Origin: Flavonifractor hominis
GTDB lineage: Bacteria > Bacillota > Clostridia > Oscillospirales > Oscillospiraceae
DNA length: 64,000 bases
Reading direction: 5' to 3'
Assembly (NCBI RefSeq): GCF_040095835.1
Contig: NZ_JBBMFT010000002.1
Location: 314,155 to 378,154 of the forward strand
Position 1 is the first letter of the stretch. Each line of letters begins with the position of its first letter. The notes beneath the pieces were generated by a model. The model saw only the letters and a program-made list of their open reading frames with translations, was not told where the DNA came from and ran no database searches. Below, in pieces: positions 8,414 to 17,707 of this stretch. A program made the translations under genes and the position numbers.

Positions 8414-9829
8414 TCAGCCCGCTTTTTTCTTGGCCCGAAGTGGTTCCAGCTCTCTTTTCATCTCCGCAATCAGCTTCGCCAGTCTCCGTTCACACTTCTC
8501 CTCGGTTGAGGCATATACATTTCGTGCAATGCGTTTCCCATTGACCCTTGGGGAGTACCGCCCCTCCCAGAGGTGGTCGTTGATTTTAGTAATACACCCG
8601 GTTCCCGGCTTGCGGTACTTGCCCTTCACCGCCTGGAAGTCCGTTGCCTTTGGCCTCTGCTGACGCTCCGGCTTGGTAGGCGGCTCTACACCAGCGATTC
8701 CCCGGTCGATCCGGTCGGCGGCCTTCCGCCTCATCTCATCGGTCACATGGGCATAGACATTCAGGGTAGTGGCGCTGGACACATGGCCGATGATGGCAGA
8801 CAAGGTCTTTATGTCCATGCCATGCTCCAGGGCGTTGGTGGCAAAGGTGTGACGCAGGTCGTGAAACCGCAGATGCTTACACCCCGCCCGTTTCAGCACA
8901 GAGGTCAGTTTTTTCCGCACCGCTGCCGGGTCCAGGGGAGAATCCGTTTTCTTTGGCGAGGGGAACATCCAGCGGGAGGAGCAGCTTTTACGGTACCGCT
9001 CCAGAACTTTCAGGATAGGCCCCGGCAGAATCACGCTCCGGCTGGAGGTCTTGGTTTTGGGCTGTGAGACTACCAACTCTCCCTTGATCCGCTGTACCTG
9101 CCGCTCTATCCGCAGCGCCCCTGTTCGGAAGTCCAGGTCATCCCACTGCAGGGCCAGGATCTCGCCCCGGCGCAGTCCGGTGGACAACTCCAGCAGAAGA
9201 AGCTCATAGCACCCGTCCTCTTTTGCCTGAATGAGCAGGCGTTGGATCTCCTCCCCCGTCAGCACGGCCATCTCTCTGGGATGGGTGGCTGGCGCTTTGC
9301 AGTTTGCGGCTGGATTTTTTAGAATCAACCCATCCGCCACCGCCTTGTCCAGCGCCATGCGGCAGGTCACATGACAGCTTTTTACCATGCGGTCGGACAG
9401 CCCCGGACCGTACTGCTCCACCCTCAGGAGCCGTCCTCCCTGTTTCAGACGGTGATAAAACTGCTGGAGATCACTTTGGGTCAGTTGGGAAAGGGGTATG
9501 TATCCCAACTCCGGGATGATGTGTTGATAGATCCGGTTTTCATAGTCCACCCGAGTCTTGGGCTTGATGGCTGGTTTGCAATCTGTCTGATACCAGCGAT
9601 CCAGCCAGGCCCCGAAGGTCATGTCCCCCTTGGGGCGTTTCGCCACAGCACCTTTGAGGCTCTCTTTCAGTGCCTTCAGCTTGGCCGCACACTCCCCCTT
9701 GGTCTTGGCCAGCACATTTTTCGTCTTTGGACGGCCCTTTTCATCATGGCCCACCACATACCGCCCCTCCCAGCGGCCATCCTTTCTCAGGTGGAGACTG
9801 CCGTCGCCCCGTTTCCGTTGTTTTGCCAT
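8414..9829 (-). CDS. Tyrosine recombinase with arm-binding domain at both ends
   Basis: A 471-residue phage-type integrase. The N-terminal arm-binding domain (about 10-55, DGRWEGRYVVG) is followed by a SAM-like core-binding domain (70-165) and a catalytic domain. Catalytic residues read from the sequence are Arg220 (TGLRRGE), His323 and Arg326 (HDLRHT), His349 (IGH) and Tyr359. Unusually, residues about 395-465 repeat the N-terminal domain pattern (LWEGRYSPRVNGKRIARNVY). ATG 9829 has its own GGAG and lies 43 bases inside the upstream recombinase gene. Its position next to the tRNA makes it the likely integrase of the element. Confidence 0.9.
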   Translation of the reverse strand: MAKQRKRGDGSLHLRKDGRWEGRYVVGHDEKGRPKTKNVLAKTKGECAAKLKALKESLKGAVAKRPKGDMTFGAWLDRWYQTDCKPAIKPKTRVDYENRIYQHIIPELGYIPLSQLTQSDLQQFYHRLKQGGRLLRVEQYGPGLSDRMVKSCHVTCRMALDKAVADGLILKNPAANCKAPATHPREMAVLTGEEIQRLLIQAKEDGCYELLLLELSTGLRRGEILALQWDDLDFRTGALRIERQVQRIKGELVVSQPKTKTSSRSVILPGPILKVLERYRKSCSSRWMFPSPKKTDSPLDPAAVRKKLTSVLKRAGCKHLRFHDLRHTFATNALEHGMDIKTLSAIIGHVSSATTLNVYAHVTDEMRRKAADRIDRGIAGVEPPTKPERQQRPKATDFQAVKGKYRKPGTGCITKINDHLWEGRYSPRVNGKRIARNVYASTEEKCERRLAKLIAEMKRELEPLRAKKKAG

Positions 9830-10995
9830 GGTTCCATCTCCTCTCCCAACAGTTCTGTCATGAAGCCCCCTACGATCTCGGCGGCATTACGGTGCATATC
9901 TCCGGTCACATGGGTATAGGTGTCCAGGGTGAAGCTGGCCTTTGTATGCCCCAGGATACTGGACAGGGTCTTGGCATCCACTCCGCTGGCCAGGGCGTGT
10001 GTGGCGAAGGTATGGCGCAGATCATGAAATCGAAGGTCAGGCAGCCCGGCCTTCTCCAATAAACCTTTCAGACGCCGGTAGGCACTGCCTGGACTGACCG
10101 GATGCTCTGGACAGAGGGGATTGGGGAAGATCCACTCCGTCAGGGCGGACTTTTTTCGCTCCCGCAGAAGACGGGCCGTACTGGACGGAAGCAGAATTGT
10201 CCGGGTTCCTGCATAGGTCTTTGTACTTCCCGCCTCCACCCCGCCACCCTTCCTGGCATGGATGGTACGGCATACTTTTAATGTTCCGGCCTCCTCATCA
10301 AAGTCTGACCACCTGAGTCCGCACAGCTCACCTCTCCGCAGACCGGTGGTTAGTTCAGTGAGGAAGAAGTCCCGCCAGACCCAGTCCTTTTGAATTGCCG
10401 CCTTGAACGTGTTTAATTGGTCATTATTGAGAATCCCTTTTGCCCTCTTGATGACCTTAGGCGGTGTCACTCCATCGGCAGGGTTAGCCGGAAGCAAACC
10501 TTCCTCTGTGGCCGTTCTCAGAGCATGATGCAAGGTGGTGTGAATCCCATGGACAGTTGTCGGGCTCAGCCCAAAGCCCGAGGCTTTCTTTCTCCCCACT
10601 CGTCCGCACTTCAGGAGCATTTGGTAGAGACCGCTTAAATCTGCCGGGGTAATTCTGAGCAGCGATTTTTCTCCCAGGTAAGGCTTGACATGGTTGTCCA
10701 TATCCCTCCGGTACCCATCCAGAGTACTCTCCCGAACGGTTCCTGTCATATACACATCCAGCCACTTGTCCAGCCATTGGGACAAATTCATATTACTTTC
10801 CTCAGTCAGATCCACGCCCTGATAGGCGTTGATATTCTGCCGGAGCTTAGTGGTCAGTTTCTTCTGGGTGTCGGCATAGATGTATCGAAAGATGGAGTCG
10901 CCATTTTCCTTATGTCCAATAACGATGCGGCCCTCCCAGCGGCCATCTTCCCTTTTACGCACCATGCCGTCCCCGGATGGTCGTCTCTTCGCCAT
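9787..10995 (-). CDS. Second tandem tyrosine recombinase
   Basis: A 402-residue integrase with the same architecture: arm-binding domain about 8-55 (DGRWEGRIVIG), core-binding domain 65-160, and catalytic Arg220, His324, Arg327, His350 and Tyr360 all present. Its 3' end overlaps the next recombinase by 43 bases, so the pair is probably cotranscribed and translationally coupled. ATG 10995 follows AGGAGG. The two proteins are clearly paralogous. Which one performs integration, or whether both act together, cannot be told from sequence. Confidence 0.9.
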   Translation of the reverse strand: MAKRRPSGDGMVRKREDGRWEGRIVIGHKENGDSIFRYIYADTQKKLTTKLRQNINAYQGVDLTEESNMNLSQWLDKWLDVYMTGTVRESTLDGYRRDMDNHVKPYLGEKSLLRITPADLSGLYQMLLKCGRVGRKKASGFGLSPTTVHGIHTTLHHALRTATEEGLLPANPADGVTPPKVIKRAKGILNNDQLNTFKAAIQKDWVWRDFFLTELTTGLRRGELCGLRWSDFDEEAGTLKVCRTIHARKGGGVEAGSTKTYAGTRTILLPSSTARLLRERKKSALTEWIFPNPLCPEHPVSPGSAYRRLKGLLEKAGLPDLRFHDLRHTFATHALASGVDAKTLSSILGHTKASFTLDTYTHVTGDMHRNAAEIVGGFMTELLGEEMEPWQNNGNGATAVST

Positions 10996-11066
10996 TTTGC
11001 TTCACCTCCTGTGTCTTTGCTGATGTGTGATAAAGAAGTAGTAGAAGTGTAAAAAATTTTGCCGTT

Positions 11067-11099
11067 CCTATCCGGCGTTTGCGCATTGCGCCGGATAGG
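11067..11099 (-). terminator. Terminator of the serine recombinase gene
   Basis: 11-bp perfect stem (11067-11077 with 11089-11099) after the stop at 11108. On the minus strand a T run follows about ten bases later. Confidence 0.6.
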
Positions 11100-11107
11100 T
11101 CGGGCGG

Positions 11108-12718
11108 TCATTCGGGCAGGTCTACCTTGCCAACGAAAGAGTAATAAATATCAATGTCCTGTCTGCGTGTGCCGTTCTCGTCATAGCTGCACTCATGCAC
11201 AACGATTTTCTCCACAAACTCACGCAAAAGGGTAGGGGTAAGTTCTTCAAAGCTGGTGTACTTGCGGACAACATTCATAAACTTTTCTGCGTTTACCGTG
11301 GCTTCCTGCGCTTTGGAAAGCTCTGCCCGGATAGCGGCGGCTCTCTCTTTCAGTTCTTTCTGCTCGGCTTCATAGTCTGCCGACAGCTCCGTGAAACGCT
11401 CGTCTGAAATGCGCCCGGTCACGCTGTCCTCATACAGCCGCTTGAAGATAGCGGATAACTCGCTGATACGCTTCTCGGCGGCTTCCAGCTCCTTTTTCCT
11501 TGCGGCGTTCCTGCGCTTGCCCCCGTCCTCGTTCTGCTCGATCAGCAGCTTCATAAACCGGGCTTCGTGCTTCGCTGCATAGCTGGTGACTTTCCGCAGA
11601 TTGTCGGTCACTCCGGCGGTCAACAGGTCGGTGCGGATAAAGTGCGCCGTACAGTCACGGGTACGCTTCTTGTAGCTCCCGCAGATATAACAATCCTGCT
11701 TGCGGGTGGCGTTCTGGTAACGCTGCTGGTAAAGGACGCTGCCGCAGTCGGCACAAAAGAGTATGCCGGAGAATAAGCCCACTTCATCATAGCGGTTCGG
11801 GCGTTTGCGCTGCTTGCGTAACTCCTGCACACGCTCCCACATCTGGGTGTCAATGATAGGCTCATGGTGGTTCTCGAAAATCGCCTGTTTCTCAATGGGG
11901 TTCTCTACGCTGTGCTTGGTCTTGTAGGACGGCTTCTCCGTCTTGAAGTTTACCAGACAGCCCGTGTACTCCCTGTTTTCAAGGATATGTACCACGGTAT
12001 TGGTCGCCCACTTGCACTCATAGCCGGGGTGGTAGCGGCGGGTGCTTCCCGTCCGACGGTATTCCAGCGTTCCCGGCGTGGGGATCTCCTGCTCTGTGAG
12101 CATACGGGCTATCTTGGTCGGCCCGTTCCCGGCAAGGCACAAGCTGTAAATCTGCCGCACAACAGGGGCGGCTTCCCCGTCAATGATAAAATTTTCGTCC
12201 TCGTCCATAAAGTAGCCGTATACGGGTTTGCTCGTGACGGGCTTCCCGCTCATACCCTTAGACCGTTTTACTGCTTTGATTTTCTTGCTCGTATCTCTCA
12301 CCAGCCATTCGTTAAAAATGTTCCGCAGAGGGGCAAAATCATTGTCGCCCTGTGCGCTGTCCACTCCGTCATTGATAGCGATAAAGCGGACGCCTTTCTG
12401 TGGGAAAATCATTTCCGTATACATTCCCACTTGCAGATAGTTTCGCCCTAACCGTGACATATCCTTGACGATAACGGTGCCGACTTTTCCGGCTTCAATG
12501 TCCGCAAGCATGGCTTGAAAACCGGGTCTTTGGAAGTTCGCCCCAGAATAACCGTCATCTGTGTACCATTGCAGATTGGAAAAGCCGTTCTGCTTCGCAT
12601 AGGTTTCAAGAATACGCTTCTGGTTTGAAATAGAATTGCTCTCACCTTGCAGCTCGTCCTCGTGGGATAATCTCGGATAAAGGGCGGTAATAAGGTTTCG
12701 GGTGGTCTGTCTTAACAT
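11108..12718 (-). CDS. Large serine recombinase, TnpX/TndX-like
   Basis: A 536-residue large serine recombinase. The resolvase domain begins with ALYPRLSHED, placing the nucleophile Ser near residue 18, and continues with VIVKDMSRLGRN. A recombinase domain then carries KPVYGYF, a zinc ribbon (CADCGSVLY, later CYICGSY), a long coiled coil rich in Glu/Lys/Arg, and a C-terminal DUF4368-like end. ATG 12718 has GGAGG at good spacing. It should excise and integrate the nested element by two-base staggered cuts. TnpW downstream of the neighbouring gene supports the Tn4451-like assignment. Confidence 0.9.
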   Translation of the reverse strand: MLRQTTRNLITALYPRLSHEDELQGESNSISNQKRILETYAKQNGFSNLQWYTDDGYSGANFQRPGFQAMLADIEAGKVGTVIVKDMSRLGRNYLQVGMYTEMIFPQKGVRFIAINDGVDSAQGDNDFAPLRNIFNEWLVRDTSKKIKAVKRSKGMSGKPVTSKPVYGYFMDEDENFIIDGEAAPVVRQIYSLCLAGNGPTKIARMLTEQEIPTPGTLEYRRTGSTRRYHPGYECKWATNTVVHILENREYTGCLVNFKTEKPSYKTKHSVENPIEKQAIFENHHEPIIDTQMWERVQELRKQRKRPNRYDEVGLFSGILFCADCGSVLYQQRYQNATRKQDCYICGSYKKRTRDCTAHFIRTDLLTAGVTDNLRKVTSYAAKHEARFMKLLIEQNEDGGKRRNAARKKELEAAEKRISELSAIFKRLYEDSVTGRISDERFTELSADYEAEQKELKERAAAIRAELSKAQEATVNAEKFMNVVRKYTSFEELTPTLLREFVEKIVVHECSYDENGTRRQDIDIYYSFVGKVDLPE

Positions 12719-12818
12719 AGTGTCCTCCATTTCCGACAGCCAGCCCCACTATTCCGTATGACTATCATACCACACGCCGGGGCTGGCTGTACAGTCCTTT
12801 CTGCTTCTTTACGTCCCG

Positions 12819-13001
12819 TCAAATTGCCGATTTTTGTGTAGCAGCTTCCGCTTCCAGCACTTTCAGCATTTTATCGGCGGCGGTGGCGGTGGTGTCCTGC
12901 TTGAAATAGCCGGAAACGACAAGGACAGAATTACCTATGCGGATTTCCGTCACGCAATCCGGGCGGCGGGTGCTGCGGTCATTCTTTGGGGTGTTGGTCA
13001 T
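12819..13001 (-). CDS. TnpW-like transposon protein
   Basis: A 60-residue protein matching the TnpW type of small proteins found beside TnpX-like recombinases, with core VTEIRIGNSVLVVSGYFK. The function is not established in the family. ATG 13001 follows AAAGGAG and overlaps the helicase-loader stop by four bases; further upstream codons in frame are unlikely to be used. Confidence 0.75.
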   Translation of the reverse strand: MTNTPKNDRSTRRPDCVTEIRIGNSVLVVSGYFKQDTTATAADKMLKVLEAEAATQKSAI

Positions 13002-13855
13002 AGGCGGCTCTCCTTTCTGTTCATCAGCTTTTTCAGTTGTCCCATTTTCTCCTGCGCCGTGGCTTTTCGGAAGTTGCTCCCGGTAAAGCGGACAGGAGAA
13101 CACATTTCAATCAGACGGTCATAAATGCGGGCGTGGGCGGTGTCCTCCGGGTGCTGCAAGTCCTCCAGCGTGAGATTAGTCGTGACGATCAGCGGCCTGC
13201 CGCTGCGGTAACGGCTGTCAATCACGTTGTAGACCTGCTCTAAGCCGTATTCCGTTCCCCGTTCCATTCCAAAATCGTCAAGGATAAGCAGCGGGAAGCT
13301 GCAAAGTCGGGAGATATATTCATTCCTGCCCTCAAAGCTGGCGGCAAGGTCACCCAATATCAATGCAAAGTTTGTCATGCACACGGGGATTTCACGCTCC
13401 ATAAGGGCATTTGCGATACAGCCCGCAAAATAGCTCTTGCCTGTGCCAACGCCGCCCCATAGCAGATAGCCAATGTTGCGCTCTTTCATGGTTTCCCAGT
13501 TCTCCACATAGAAATGGGCGTGTTCCATTTGCGGGCACTTGCCGTTGTCGTTCTCAAACGTCCAGCCCTGCATAGCCGGGTCTGTAAAGCCCCGCCGCTT
13601 CAACCGCTCGACAGTTTCAAGGTGACTGCGCTGTTTCTCTGCGGCTTCCCGTTCCTCACGCTCTGCCCGCTGGCAGTCACATTCTGCCGGGTGGCGGTCA
13701 CGCCCCAGCCATGCGGCGGTTTCTTTGGGGAAATAGCCCTCTTTGGGCTTGTGGCACTTCCCGCAGTATAAAAGCCCGTCCTCGCCGGTGTAGTCCTCCG
13801 GCTCCGGCGTGGTGTCGGTCATATTCAAAATCATTTCATCAAATCCATTCGTCAT
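12998..13855 (-). CDS. DnaC/IstB-like helicase loader ATPase
   Basis: A 285-residue AAA+ protein with an N-terminal zinc-binding segment (CGKCHK, then CDC), Walker A GGVGTGKS near 132, Walker B LLILDDFG and sensor motif VTTNLT. This combination is that of DnaC-type helicase loaders on mobile elements. It overlaps both neighbours by ATGA junctions. With the replisome organizer it forms a replication module, implying that the excised element replicates. Confidence 0.88.
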   Translation of the reverse strand: MTNGFDEMILNMTDTTPEPEDYTGEDGLLYCGKCHKPKEGYFPKETAAWLGRDRHPAECDCQRAEREEREAAEKQRSHLETVERLKRRGFTDPAMQGWTFENDNGKCPQMEHAHFYVENWETMKERNIGYLLWGGVGTGKSYFAGCIANALMEREIPVCMTNFALILGDLAASFEGRNEYISRLCSFPLLILDDFGMERGTEYGLEQVYNVIDSRYRSGRPLIVTTNLTLEDLQHPEDTAHARIYDRLIEMCSPVRFTGSNFRKATAQEKMGQLKKLMNRKESRL

Positions 13856-14610
13856 AAGCTCTCGCCCTCCTTACAGGTATAATCGGGTATGCCCTTTTTC
13901 GGGGCTTTCTTGGCTGCGTCCTCCTGCGCCCACTTGAAAATCGTGGCTGCATGGCTCTTGTATTTCCTCCCGCTGGAAGCGATATGGCAGGATAGGCGGT
14001 CAATGTAATACTCCCACTTGCCGGGAAGCTCTGTTTTCAGCCCGTCAAGCTCCGTATCGGAAAGAATGACATTGTGGTATCTGCCATAGGCGGCGGGGGC
14101 GGGGTGTCCCGTTTCTAACTCTCTCTCTTTTTCTATTTCTATATCTATCTCTTTCTCTATCTCTATCTCTGGTGGACAAATGTCCGCTCGATATGGTGGA
14201 CATTTGTCCGCCCCTGTCTGCGGCAGGGCTTTTTGTTCCTGCAAAGCCAGCCGCGCCCTGCGCTTGCGCTCCCCCTCGGTAGAGGACTGGCCGATTAAAA
14301 GCTCAATGTTGCTCATGTAGAGTGCGCCGCTTGGCAAAGGCTCCACAAGCCCCAGCTTCATAAAGATTTTCAAAGCTCTCTCTACGGTACCTACCTGCTG
14401 GCGGGTAATGGTCGCAATCATCTGGGCGGTGTAGGGGATATTCTCGTCAAGCTGCAATTTCCCGCCGTTTTTCAGCGATTTCAAGTACAGCTTCAAGAGA
14501 ATGTTGGAATAGATAACGCCGTCCTGCATACTTTCCAGCAGAACGATTGCATCATCGTCAAAATAGCTCTCTTTCAGCTTGAGGTAGTAATATTTGCGGT
14601 TATCTGCCAT
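13852..14610 (-). CDS. Phage-type replisome organizer
   Basis: A 252-residue protein with an N-terminal replisome-organizer winged-helix domain (YYYLKLKESYFDDD onward, about residues 5-120). A basic patch follows, then a low-complexity Glu/Ile/Lys/Asp segment around residues 155-175, and a C-terminal region like DnaD/RepA partners. ATG 14610 has AAGGAGG. It probably binds the element's origin and recruits the helicase loader encoded next. Confidence 0.85.
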   Translation of the reverse strand: MADNRKYYYLKLKESYFDDDAIVLLESMQDGVIYSNILLKLYLKSLKNGGKLQLDENIPYTAQMIATITRQQVGTVERALKIFMKLGLVEPLPSGALYMSNIELLIGQSSTEGERKRRARLALQEQKALPQTGADKCPPYRADICPPEIEIEKEIDIEIEKERELETGHPAPAAYGRYHNVILSDTELDGLKTELPGKWEYYIDRLSCHIASSGRKYKSHAATIFKWAQEDAAKKAPKKGIPDYTCKEGESL

Positions 14611-14791
14611 AGGCTGCGTCCTCCTTTTTCCAGCGTTTGGAATAATAGCGAGGGCATAGTATGATAACCGCCCGGAAGCTCTGTTTGCAGTCACGGGTGC
14701 AGCCCCGGCATAGGTCGTTGTAAGTGATACGGTTGCGGTGGTTGAGGAAGAAAGACCATTCCAGCCGCCGCTTCTTGCTCATTCTCGGCAA
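14600..14791 (-). CDS. Small conserved mobile-element protein (TTG start)
   Basis: A 63-residue basic protein with four cysteines, including LCRGCTRDCKQSF, which could bind a metal. TTG 14791 sits seven bases after AGGAG, whereas the first ATG (14782) is too far from it, so TTG is preferred. It overlaps the replisome organizer start by 11 bases. Similar short proteins accompany these replication modules, in my recollection; the function is unknown. Confidence 0.6.
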   Translation of the reverse strand: MPRMSKKRRLEWSFFLNHRNRITYNDLCRGCTRDCKQSFRAVIILCPRYYSKRWKKEDAAYGR

Positions 14792-14977
14792 TGGTAAGCT
14801 CCTTTCTGCCGTTCCTATCGGTGTAGCGGGATAGGGGGCATTTTCTGTATGTTCTCGGTATCATTTTCGGGCTTTTTCTGCCCTGTAAGCCCCGTTTGGA
14901 AGTCGGGGAGTATTGCGGTAAGGGTTCATATCATACCTGTATTTTTGTAGGGTTTCGGTATCATTTCGGGGCGGTCT
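14792..14977. other. Noncoding gap with near direct repeats
   Basis: Contains two related copies of TCGGTATCATTTTCGGG-like sequence (near 14856 and 14955). They lie between the relaxase and replication genes and could be iterons or part of an origin; this is only a suggestion. Confidence 0.3.
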
Positions 14978-16609
14978 TTAACGCTCCTGTTCACGCTTTT
15001 TCTGCTGGCTCGGTGCGCCCCTTAAAATCTGGTCGATATTGCGTCTGACTGTCTGAAGCTCCTGCGCCCGCTGGCGTTTCTCCCGGTAGTCGTTATATCC
15101 GGCGTTCTTCTGGACGGTAAGCTGCTCAATCTCCCTTTGCAGGGCTTTGCTGGCTGGCAGCTTGGTTATTCCATGCTCCCGGAAATAACGGGCGGCTGTG
15201 TCCGCTATGATAAAATCGCTTTCGTGCTGTTCCCGGTAGGCTCTCCGGGCTTTCTCCGATTTCTGCGCTTTCAGACCGTCACGGGCGGGCTTCGTGCCGA
15301 TATAGCCCAAAAGGTTGCGCTGCAATTCCTTTTTCTCCCGGATAGCGGCTTCCAGCCCTTTCAGTCCGGCAAGGCTCTCCTGCGTGGCGGTGTTGGCTGC
15401 GGAAATGGCAGCGTCCAGCTCGTCCGGGGAAGAAAAGCCATACTGCTGGTAGAGCATGAGGGTAGCCGACATCTGTTTGAGGTTGTGCATGGTCGCCCAC
15501 TTCTCATAGCCCCGTCCTTTCCCCTCGGCTCGCTTGGCGGCTATGTCTACCATGCGCTGTACAGCGTCATTGTTCGGGGCGTTTTTCGCTTCTTTTTTCG
15601 TCCGTAAGCGGTCTTTGATACTGCCGGGGTATTCCGCTATGGCTGCGGGTTTTTCGGCGGCTCTGGCGGCGTTCTGCTCCAAAACGGAGAGGACAGCAGC
15701 CCGGTCAAAATCGTCCCCCAGCTTCCGGGCGGTAATTGGCTTCGTCCTGTCCGGCGTGAGGTAACTTAGCCGCCCCCGGCTCTCCTTGACGGTCACACCA
15801 TGCCGGAGAAGCAGGGCGGCAAACTCATCAAAGCCGGAAGCAGCGGCAAGGGCTTCCCGGATAGTCCGGCGCAGCTTCGCCTTATCCGTTTCAAACTTGG
15901 TCTGCCGGGGCGCGATACCGTCCGCAGCAATAGGGGCGTTGGCTCTGTCAAGGGCAGCCTGTCCTTTCTTCTGCGCCCAATACTCACGCTCGGTAATGCG
16001 TTCTTTGCTGCCGTTCAAAAGGTCTATCTGGTAAAGCCCCTCGCTGTGGCACATCTCCATGACTTCGGCTTTCAGATAGTTCATAGCTGCGTCCGTACAG
16101 CGGTGCTTGCAGCCTGCTTTCCTGTCCGCTGGCCTGTCCATGTGGGGCAGCATGGGAACCTCCGCAATCCGCAGACTGTTAATGACGATATGCACATGGA
16201 TATTTTCGGTGTGGCTGTGTCCGTCCGGGTGGGTGCAGACAAGGGCCTGGTGTCCGGGGAAATGCTCGGCGCAGAACTTCTCGCCCAGCTCCTGCGCCCG
16301 ATCAACGGTCAAGCCGTTGTCCGGGCCGTCCCGTGGGTCAAAGCTGATGATGTAGTGGTGGCTCTTTACGTCCTCCCGTTTCTGGTTCTTGCCGTAGCGG
16401 AGATTGGAGCGCATACAGGCAACGGCAAAATCCTCCCCGCCACAATTCAGAGAGGATATGCGGTAGTCTACCCTCGGTATGAGCCGCCCGTCTGCGTCAA
16501 GGGTGGGCTTCATGGTAAACTCGTCATGCTCGAATGTGAGGTATTTTTCAGCGTCCCCGTAGTTGGCATTTTTAGAGCTGATATGTTTGAGTATCGCCAA
16601 CGGCTTCAC
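14978..16609 (-). CDS. MobP-type relaxase of the nested element
   Basis: A 543-residue relaxase. The relaxase domain (about 1-250) carries SHHYIISFDPRD and the metal-binding HTENIHVHIVINS with its paired His residues. A coiled-coil C-terminal half follows. It should nick oriT and pilot single-stranded DNA during mobilization. The start is a GTG at 16609, within mobC by 38 bases, implying translational coupling. The candidate oriT is upstream at 17172-17291. Confidence 0.85.
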   Translation of the reverse strand: MKPLAILKHISSKNANYGDAEKYLTFEHDEFTMKPTLDADGRLIPRVDYRISSLNCGGEDFAVACMRSNLRYGKNQKREDVKSHHYIISFDPRDGPDNGLTVDRAQELGEKFCAEHFPGHQALVCTHPDGHSHTENIHVHIVINSLRIAEVPMLPHMDRPADRKAGCKHRCTDAAMNYLKAEVMEMCHSEGLYQIDLLNGSKERITEREYWAQKKGQAALDRANAPIAADGIAPRQTKFETDKAKLRRTIREALAAASGFDEFAALLLRHGVTVKESRGRLSYLTPDRTKPITARKLGDDFDRAAVLSVLEQNAARAAEKPAAIAEYPGSIKDRLRTKKEAKNAPNNDAVQRMVDIAAKRAEGKGRGYEKWATMHNLKQMSATLMLYQQYGFSSPDELDAAISAANTATQESLAGLKGLEAAIREKKELQRNLLGYIGTKPARDGLKAQKSEKARRAYREQHESDFIIADTAARYFREHGITKLPASKALQREIEQLTVQKNAGYNDYREKRQRAQELQTVRRNIDQILRGAPSQQKKREQER

Positions 16610-16970
16610 CTACTTTCTGCAAGACTTCAAACTTCAAGGCGGCAAGGTCGGCGGCGGCTCCCCGCACTTCCTTTTCCAGCCCCCGGTAGGGGCTTCCGTA
16701 TTCGTTCAGGCTCCGGGCAATCTGGTTTAAGTTGCCGCCGATTTTCCCGTACTCTGCCGTGAGCTTGGAGAGGGCGGCAAGCAGCCCGTCATTGACCGGG
16801 GAAACGGTGACAATGGGGCGTATGGTCGCTTTCCGTATGGCTTGCCGGATAAACTCGGACTGGCTGATTTCATAAGCCGCCAGCCGCCCGGTGAAGTCGG
16901 CGTATTCTTCATCGGTCATGCGGGTCTTTACCACATGACGGCGGTGGGGCGTATTGTATTTCTTTCGCAT
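16572..16970 (-). CDS. MobC-like relaxosome protein
   Basis: A 132-residue protein with an RHH-like N-terminus (KTRMTDEEYADF) and the MobC core IGGNLNQIARSLNE, which helps the relaxase melt and nick oriT. ATG 16970 follows AGGAGG; the open frame extends further upstream but without support. It directly precedes the relaxase gene. Confidence 0.88.
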   Translation of the reverse strand: MRKKYNTPHRRHVVKTRMTDEEYADFTGRLAAYEISQSEFIRQAIRKATIRPIVTVSPVNDGLLAALSKLTAEYGKIGGNLNQIARSLNEYGSPYRGLEKEVRGAAADLAALKFEVLQKVGEAVGDTQTYQL

Positions 16971-17171
16971 GGTCTGTGACCTCCTTTCTCGCCCGACAGG
17001 GCGCATAGCAGGGTTTGGGGAAGGCACTCCCCAACAAGATTCCCGCAGGGGCAAAAATAAGCGGAGAGCGAATTTTGGCACCTCGGTAGAATCTTGCTCT
17101 GAAAAACTCCGGCGTTCCCCGGCTCCCGTCCTTTCCGCTAACAAAACGTTTCAAAAGGGCTTTGCTACCCG

Positions 17172-17291
17172 CTATTCCGGCTTATCTTGAAAATTTTCCT
17201 TTCACTACCTACAACACCACGCAAAGCAAAATGGACGGAGATTTTTAGAATTTCCCCTCTATTCCCTACAACACCACGCAAGCCGGAATAG
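17172..17291. other. Candidate oriT of the nested element
   Basis: Upstream of mobC. A 12-bp inverted repeat (17172-17183 with 17280-17291) encloses two 17-bp direct repeats CCTACAACACCACGCAA (17208-17224 and 17265-17281). No gene lies here. Repeats of this kind next to mobC are typical of transfer origins. The nick site is not identified. Confidence 0.5.
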
Positions 17292-17503
17292 GCGGACAAT
17301 GGCAGTATTTTTTTCTTTGATACCCTCTACGGATAAGTAAGGGATTTTGCCAACTGCGGCGGCTATTTTCCCTTTTGTTTTTTCATACTGGGGATTTTCA
17401 AAAATGCCAAACAGGAACGAAAAAAAGCAGCAAATCTGTTGAATAGATTTACTGCTTTCTGGTTGCCGGCGAAGCGGCGGTTATTCAGTTGTAGGCGGTA
17501 GGG

Positions 17504-17707
17504 CTATCTCCCAAAGCGGAACTTGAAAATAGCTGTGAGAAGCGTCTGGGTGATGTAGTCCTCTGTATCTTGGTCTACCCGTCCATTCACACGGGCGGCA
17601 CATTGTATGCGGCGGCGGTAATACTGCAATACAGTTCCCACCGCTTCCGGCTCCCCGCTGGCGGCTTGGACGATTGTTTCATAGGGGAGAAGCCTATTAT
17701 TTCTCAT
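17504..17707 (-). CDS. HTH-domain protein of conjugative-element type
   Basis: A 67-residue protein (MRNNRLLPYETIVQAASGEP..., ending TAIFKFRF) of the small helix-turn-helix type that follows a sigma-like gene in Tn916-family and related elements. ATG 17707 overlaps the preceding sigma-like frame by 11 bases. It is probably a regulator of transfer genes. Confidence 0.65.
   Translation of the reverse strand: MRNNRLLPYETIVQAASGEPEAVGTVLQYYRRRIQCAARVNGRVDQDTEDYITQTLLTAIFKFRFGR

Noticed and set aside
14090..14175. CT-rich short tandem repeat as a possible phase-variable tract
   Set aside because: The repeat is irregular and in frame, encoding the Glu/Ile/Lys low-complexity segment of the replisome organizer, a common feature of that family.
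17100..17300. CRISPR-like repeats
   Set aside because: Only two copies of a 17-bp repeat, no regular spacers and no cas genes; the context fits oriT.
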